Shown here: one piece after another, positions 6,139-9,633 of the stretch | Layout of the letters: each line of letters starts with the position of its first letter | Numbering within the stretch: position 1 is the first letter of the stretch | From: Comamonadaceae bacterium | GTDB lineage: Bacteria > Pseudomonadota > Gammaproteobacteria > Burkholderiales > Burkholderiaceae_C | DNA length: 9,633 nucleotides | Assembly (NCBI GenBank): GCA_024642025.1 | Contig: JAHEBY010000070.1 | Span: 1-9,633 of the forward strand | Direction of reading: 5' to 3' | The notes under the pieces: model-generated | The model's database searches: none | What the model was told of the DNA's origin: nothing | The model's input: only the letters and a program-made list of their open reading frames with translations | Program-made: the position numbers and the translations under genes

Positions 6139-6813
6139 ATGCGAATTCTGGTTGTTGAAGACAATATCGAGCTGGCCGAGTGGCTGGGGCGCACGCTGCG
6201 CCGCGAGAAATACACCGTCGACTGGATCGACAACGGCGCAGACGCCGACTTCGCGCTCAAGAGCGAAAAATACAACCTGGTCATTCTTGACCTGGCACTG
6301 CCAAAGATGGACGGCAAAACGGTCTTGCGCAACCTGCGTGCAAGGCGCGACTCCACGCCCGTGTTGGTACTCACCGCCAACAACTCCATGCAAACCCGCG
6401 TGAGCGAGCTCGATCACGGTGCCGATGACTACATGGCCAAACCGTTTGAAATCGAAGAGCTGGAAGCGCGTATCCGCGTTTTGCTGCGTCGTTCGTCGGG
6501 CCAGGCGAACCCGCAGCTGACCTGTGCTGACCTCAGTTTCAACACCAACACGCGCGAGTTTCAGGTGGCGCAGCAGGCTTTGGCGCTTACGCCCAGGGAG
6601 CGCGCAGTGCTTGAAGTGCTGATTCGCCGCGCTGGCGCCACCATCACCAAGCAGGCGCTGGCCATGAGCCTGTTTTCGATGGACGAGCAGGTGTCTGCGG
6701 ATGCCATCGAGATTTACGTGCATCGGCTTCGCAAGAAGCTGGAGCACAGCGGTGCCGCGATTTTGACCTTACGCGGCCTCGGTTACATGCTGAGCCCGGC
6801 ACCGCATGCCTAG
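6139..6813 (+). CDS. TctD-like response regulator (OmpR/PhoB family)
   Basis: DNA-binding response regulator of 224 residues. Receiver domain at about 1-117: acidic pocket Glu7/Asp8, phospho-acceptor Asp51 in LVILDLALPKMDG, switch Thr79, and Lys101 in MAKPFE. Winged-helix effector at about 127-218, with LALTPRERAVLEVL, the recognition region VSADAIEIYVHRLRKKL and wing TLRGLGYML. The sequence resembles Salmonella TctD throughout, including ALTPRE and EIYVHRLRKKL. It is transcribed away from the importer operon and its stop overlaps the kinase start by 8 nt, so the two are translationally coupled. It probably activates the importer through the tandem repeat at 6055-6076 and may regulate itself. 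TctD normally controls a tripartite tricarboxylate carrier; none is seen here. The ATG at 6139 lacks a Shine-Dalgarno, but the protein begins exactly where the receiver fold should (MRILVVEDN). Confidence 0.94.
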   Translation: MRILVVEDNIELAEWLGRTLRREKYTVDWIDNGADADFALKSEKYNLVILDLALPKMDGKTVLRNLRARRDSTPVLVLTANNSMQTRVSELDHGADDYMAKPFEIEELEARIRVLLRRSSGQANPQLTCADLSFNTNTREFQVAQQALALTPRERAVLEVLIRRAGATITKQALAMSLFSMDEQVSADAIEIYVHRLRKKLEHSGAAILTLRGLGYMLSPAPHA

Positions 6814-8221
6814 AGGGGTGTTGCGCGCCAGTAGCCTGCGCCGCCACTTGCTGCTGTGGGTGCTGGTGCCGCTGGCCAGCGCCGTCGCTGTCATGGCCTG
6901 GCTGGCCTACAAAAGCTCGCGTGACACGGCAACGGTCGTGCAAGACCAGCTGCTGCTGGGCTCGGCCCGCATGATTGCCGAGCAAATCAGTTTTGAAGAC
7001 GGCACCTTTCAGCACCAGATTCCGCCGGCGGCGCTTGAGCTTTTTCAATCTGGTGAGCTGGACCATATTTACTACCGCGTCACCACCGGCGCCGGGATAT
7101 TGCTTGCCGGTTACACCGATTTGCCCACATCGCGGATTGACCCACCGTCAATTGCCCAGATAACGGCACCCTTTTTCTTTGCAGCCAGCATGCGTGGTGA
7201 GCCGGTGCGCATCGTGGCGTTTTATCAGCCGGTCATCGGCAACCCGTCGGCTCTTCCAGTGGTGGTGGAAGTGGCGCAGACCACTAACGCCCGTCAAAAA
7301 CTCACCCGCGACCTGTGGCTGCGCACGCTGGCGCAGCAGCTGCTGATATTGGCGCTGGCTACCGTGTTCATTTTGTATGGTTTGCGCCGGGGCTTGCAGC
7401 CACTGGTTCACCTGCGCGACGACGTGCGCGCCCGCACCGAAGGCTCGCTGCAGCCCCTGCAGACCAGCCATGTTCCGTCTGAGCTGACACCCGTTATGGA
7501 GGCGTTTAACGACTACATCGTCCGTCTTGAGACCTACACACGCCAGCGAACCACCTTTGTGCAAAACGCCGCCCACCAGTTGCGCACGCCGCTAGCGGTG
7601 CTGAACACGCAAATCAGCGACGCCGAGCGCGCCGACAGGAAGTCCGATGGTGACCAGTCGCTGTCGGCGGCACGTACCACGCTGCAGCAAACCACGAGGC
7701 TGGTGAACCAGTTTCTGACGCTGTCCAGCGCCGAGGCGTCGCAGGTGCAGGTGGTCAACATGACGACTCAAGAGGTTTGCGACGTGGTGCAGACCGTTAT
7801 GGAGAGCCTGGCGCTGCAGGCTCATACGAAGGAAATCGATCTGGGCTTCGAGCGTTTGGGCACTGACGCCAACGCCGCCATCGACCCGGGCGCGCTGCAC
7901 GAGATTGTCACCAACGTGCTCGAAAATGCCATTCGCTACACGCCCGCAAAAGGAATCGTCACGGCGCGCGTGCGGTCTGCCCCCTCGGGAATTGACTTCT
8001 CTGTTGAAGACAATGGGCCCGGCGTACCCGTGTCAAGCCGTGCGAGGTTGTTCGAACGCTTCTTTCGCGCCGAAGGCGTCACGCAAAGCGGCAGTGGCCT
8101 GGGCCTCGCGATCGTCAAAGAGTGGGCCCAGCAATGCGGCGGAACAGTTCAGGCGACCAGCCCTGCCCACGGTGGCCACGGGTTGTTGGTTACCGTACGC
8201 TTTTTTGCGCGGGCCGCCTGA
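6806..8221 (+). CDS. TctE-like sensor histidine kinase
   Basis: Inner-membrane sensor kinase of 471 residues, about the usual TctE length. Order: first membrane helix 15-36; periplasmic sensor of the TctE/2CSK_N type, about 37-172; second helix about 173-193; HAMP-like linker about 195-247; dimerisation helix with phospho-acceptor His257 in AAHQLRTPL; N-box Asn374 in TNVLENAIRYTP; G1 box DNGPGVP (402-408); F-box LFERFFRAEG; G2 box GSGLGLAIV (429-437). All catalytic boxes are intact. The residue after the His is Gln rather than the common Glu, which as I recall is normal for TctE relatives. It lies directly behind its partner regulator with an 8-nt overlap (ATGCCTAG). The sensor probably detects in the periplasm the same compound the adjacent importer carries; the ligand is not identifiable. 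Confidence 0.94.
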   Translation: MPRGVLRASSLRRHLLLWVLVPLASAVAVMAWLAYKSSRDTATVVQDQLLLGSARMIAEQISFEDGTFQHQIPPAALELFQSGELDHIYYRVTTGAGILLAGYTDLPTSRIDPPSIAQITAPFFFAASMRGEPVRIVAFYQPVIGNPSALPVVVEVAQTTNARQKLTRDLWLRTLAQQLLILALATVFILYGLRRGLQPLVHLRDDVRARTEGSLQPLQTSHVPSELTPVMEAFNDYIVRLETYTRQRTTFVQNAAHQLRTPLAVLNTQISDAERADRKSDGDQSLSAARTTLQQTTRLVNQFLTLSSAEASQVQVVNMTTQEVCDVVQTVMESLALQAHTKEIDLGFERLGTDANAAIDPGALHEIVTNVLENAIRYTPAKGIVTARVRSAPSGIDFSVEDNGPGVPVSSRARLFERFFRAEGVTQSGSGLGLAIVKEWAQQCGGTVQATSPAHGGHGLLVTVRFFARAA

Positions 8222-8225
8222 GCGC

Positions 8226-8284
8226 TCTCACGCGCAGGGTGCCCGCAGGCATCAAAGGCATGCGCGCGTTGAGACCCACGTTTT
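8226..8284 (+). terminator. Imperfect stem-loop after the kinase gene, possible terminator
   Basis: TCTCA-CGCGCA (8226-8236) can pair with TGCGCG...TGAGA (8261-8274) across a 3-nt bulge. A nested TGCC/GGCA hairpin lies in the loop, and four T (8281-8284) follow 6 nt later. It begins 4 nt after the kinase stop. The structure is plausible but irregular. Confidence 0.35.
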
Positions 8285-8411
8285 AGTCATACCTGACCGA
8301 CGCCTAAATTCAGAGTAACAGCGTGAATTTGTTCCTTCCTTGGTGCTCGCTCAGTGAATAGAATTTTTTCTGCGGCGAACGTTTTCCCCGCATCAACCTG
8401 AGGTAATGGTC

Positions 8412-8555
8412 ATGAAACACAGTATCGTCGTTGCAGTTTTTTACGGTTTGCTAGTAGCAGTCGGCTGGCTGGGTCGCTTCGACATCGCGCAACTGGATGC
8501 GCCGGATGCCTCGACACAAATTGCCGCAATCGGGTTGCCATCCACGAATTTTTGA
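8412..8555 (+). CDS. Putative small membrane or exported protein, 47 residues
   Basis: No family recognised. The open frame starts at ATG 8412, with TGAGGT (8399-8404) 7 nt upstream. A second in-frame ATG at 8406 is too close to that site. The first half is hydrophobic (KHSIVVAVFYGLLVAVGWLG, residues 2-21), a single helix or signal peptide. A short polar tail, rich in Asp and Ala, ends LPSTNF. A poor promoter-like pair (TTCCTT 8336-8341, TAGAAT 8359-8364, 17 bp apart) lies 47 nt ahead. An 8-bp hairpin begins 14 nt after the stop. The ribosome site, the hydrophobic start and the flanking structure favour a real gene, but the length is short enough that chance cannot be excluded. It may instead be the remnant of a larger membrane protein, in view of the start-less frame at 8633-8794. 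Confidence 0.45.
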   Translation: MKHSIVVAVFYGLLVAVGWLGRFDIAQLDAPDASTQIAAIGLPSTNF

Positions 8556-8709
8556 CAGCGACTTTCGAGCACTTGACTAGCATCAAGTGCCGTACGAATA
8601 GAAGCAAACTACGCTTGCCAGACTTTGGCTGAGGGCCAAAGCTCAATAAGGAATGGCTGGCCAACGCAATAAATGCGTTGCAAAGTGTTTGGGAAGCCCT
8701 CAAGTTCCC
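8556..8709 (+). other. Structured intergenic segment with four consecutive hairpins
   Basis: Four inverted repeats follow one another: GCACTTGA/TCAAGTGC (8569-8590, 8 bp), CTTTGGC/GCCAAAG (8623-8641, 7 bp), CAACGCA/TGCGTTG (8662-8680, 7 bp) and GGGAA/TTCCC (8691-8709, 5 bp). All are perfect, with loops of 5-9 nt, and none has a T-run. They precede the diguanylate cyclase gene and could form a structured leader or a small RNA. The consensus core of the GEMM c-di-GMP riboswitch was not found. The second to fourth hairpins overlap an open frame that looks protein-like. Confidence 0.4.
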
Positions 8710-8794
8710 GTTCGTGGCGTCGATAGCTGGGTACTGGGTCCATATTTTGGTGGGCCATACGTTCTCAACCATCGAGGCCCGCCATGAAAAGTAA
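8633..8794 (+). pseudogene. Start-less protein-like open frame ahead of the diguanylate cyclase
   Basis: After a TGA at 8630-8632, this frame stays open for 53 codons to a TAA at 8792-8794, which lies 11 nt inside the next gene. The translation looks like a real protein: an amphipathic start (KLNKEWLANAINALQSVWEA), a helix-like stretch (LKFPFVASIAGYWVHILVG), then a charged tail ending EARHEK. There is no ATG; TTG at 8678 or GTG at 8714 are the only common alternative starts, neither with a good ribosome site. It could be the 3' end of a decayed or frameshifted small membrane-protein gene, or a gene with an unusual start. No family recognised. Its end overlapping the cyclase start suggests past or present translational coupling. 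Confidence 0.3.
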
Positions 8795-9633
8795 CATTCT
8801 TCTTGTAGACGACAACCCCGGCATGATCCAGGTCATGGGCCGTATTCTGTCCGGCGTGGGGCAAATCCGGTTTGCAACCAGTGGCGAAGCTGCGCTGCAG
8901 CAAATGCGCAAGCAGGCGCCCGATCTGGTGTTGCTGGACGCGGAAATGCCCGGCATGACAGGCTACGAAGTCTGCGAAATCATGAAGGCAGACCTCGAGC
9001 TGCGCGACATCCCGGTGATCTTCGTCACCAGCCACAGTGGCCCGGATTTCGAACTCAAGGGCCTGCATCTGGGTGCTGTGGACTTTATAGGCAAACCCAT
9101 CAGCGAACCCTTGCTGATTGCCCGGGTGCAAACGCAGTTGCGCGTGAAGTCGCTGACCGACGAGCTCAAGCGCATTGCCACCATTGATGCGTTGACAGAG
9201 GTGGCCAACCGGCGCAGCTTTGACGAATCGCTGGCCCGCGAATGGAAGCGCTGCCAGCGCAGTGGCGATCCGATTTGCCTGCTGATGCTGGATGTGGATC
9301 ACTTCAAACTGTTCAACGACCGCTATGGCCACCCCTCAGGCGACGCCTGCCTGCGGCAAGTGGCCCAGGCACTGTGCGACGCCACCCTGCGCCCGGCCGA
9401 CCTGGTGGCCCGCTACGGTGGCGAAGAATTCGCCATATTGCTGCCACAAACACCTCAGGCCGGCGCTGAGCTGCTGGCCCAACGCATGTTGGACGCGGTG
9501 GAAATGCTCGGCATCCCGCATGAAGCCTCGCTGACCGCCAACCACGTAACCGTCAGCATCGGCATCGGGTGCTTTGACGCAGACAGCGCCGCCTGGGATA
9601 GGCTCTCGTCCAACATCACACCCGGCACTGTAG
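8784..9633 (+). CDS. Response regulator with GGDEF output (diguanylate cyclase), 3'-truncated by window
   Basis: Soluble signalling enzyme that would make cyclic di-GMP from two GTP when its receiver is phosphorylated. 283 residues are visible and the frame is open at the window end. Receiver (about 1-120): Asp9/Asp10, phospho-acceptor Asp52 in VLLDAEMPGMTG, Thr82 and Lys104 in IGKPI. Short helical linker (VKSLTDELKRIATI), then GGDEF domain: DALTEVANRR (135-144), metal site LMLDVDHFKLFNDRYG (Asp170), active loop GGEEF (212-216), and product-inhibition I-site RPAD (203-206) at the required five-residue spacing. The catalytic residues therefore look intact. Only the last part of the domain is missing, where an ALYxAK-like helix is expected. 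The start at 8784 is supported by GAGG 6 nt upstream (8774-8777). No partner kinase is visible. The upstream small frames could be cotranscribed with it. Confidence 0.93.
   Translation, partial: MKSNILLVDDNPGMIQVMGRILSGVGQIRFATSGEAALQQMRKQAPDLVLLDAEMPGMTGYEVCEIMKADLELRDIPVIFVTSHSGPDFELKGLHLGAVDFIGKPISEPLLIARVQTQLRVKSLTDELKRIATIDALTEVANRRSFDESLAREWKRCQRSGDPICLLMLDVDHFKLFNDRYGHPSGDACLRQVAQALCDATLRPADLVARYGGEEFAILLPQTPQAGAELLAQRMLDAVEMLGIPHEASLTANHVTVSIGIGCFDADSAAWDRLSSNITPGTV

Noticed and set aside
8410..8772. 120-codon open frame on the minus strand opposite the small-ORF region
   Set aside because: Its C-terminal half is the antisense of the 8412-8555 frame, and its product shows no family features. 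A chance antisense frame is more likely.
8556..8783. c-di-GMP riboswitch (GEMM) ahead of the diguanylate cyclase
   Set aside because: The conserved core and paired stems of GEMM were not found; the hairpins have unrelated sequences.
8653..8787. 44-codon frame with ATG whose stop overlaps the cyclase start as ATGA
   Set aside because: The overlap is attractive, but the AGGA is only about 1 nt from the ATG and the translation is Gly/Pro-rich and unlike a folded protein. The competing frame (8633-8794) is better.

Overview
The window reads as chromosomal DNA of a betaproteobacterium, most likely a Burkholderiales member of the Comamonadaceae type (Rhodoferax, Polaromonas or Acidovorax relatives). 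The grounds are moderately high GC with GC-rich third positions, a cyanide-insensitive-type bd oxidase, a TctD/TctE-like two-component pair, a NitT/TauT-type importer and an AT-rich GCTA...TAGC intergenic motif. The assignment is by impression only; no database was searched.

Layout. (1) Positions 1-2046, + strand: the 3' two thirds of cydA, cut by the window edge, and complete cydB, overlapping by 8 nt. They encode a short-Q-loop cytochrome bd quinol oxidase. (2) 2047-3124, + strand: an intergenic stretch with a strong GC hairpin, then an exported cysteine-rich protein of unknown function (start best placed at 2321). (3) 3125-3225: a convergent intergenic segment holding a hairpin and a perfect 14-bp palindrome that runs into the stop codon of the next gene. 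(4) 6011-3226, - strand: a three-gene ABC importer operon in the order substrate-binding protein, ATPase, permease. (5) 6012-6138: a divergent control region with a perfect tandem 11-bp repeat. (6) 6139-8221, + strand: a TctD-like response regulator and a TctE-like sensor kinase overlapping by 8 nt. (7) 8222-8783: about 560 bases without a clear large gene, holding a probable 47-residue small protein, four hairpins and a start-less open frame that looks protein-like. (8) 8784-9633, + strand: a REC-GGDEF diguanylate cyclase cut by the window end.

How the genes work together. The bd oxidase is a self-contained respiratory unit. The importer and the two-component system form a divergent sensor-transporter module: the kinase probably senses a small carboxylate-like ligand in the periplasm, the regulator is phosphorylated at Asp51, and it probably binds the tandem repeat (6055-6076). 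That repeat lies where an OmpR/PhoB-class activator would replace the -35 element of the importer promoter. A third half-site lies 33 bp on, at the -35 position of a possible promoter for the regulator itself. TctDE systems classically control tripartite tricarboxylate transporters, so a NitT/TauT-type partner is a noteworthy variation. The transported substrate cannot be read from the sequence. The diguanylate cyclase looks like a separate c-di-GMP signalling unit with an odd leader region.

The strongest candidates for undescribed biology are the divergent operator arrangement, the exported cysteine-rich protein, and the small-ORF and hairpin region ahead of the diguanylate cyclase. No mobile element, CRISPR array, tRNA or rRNA was seen.
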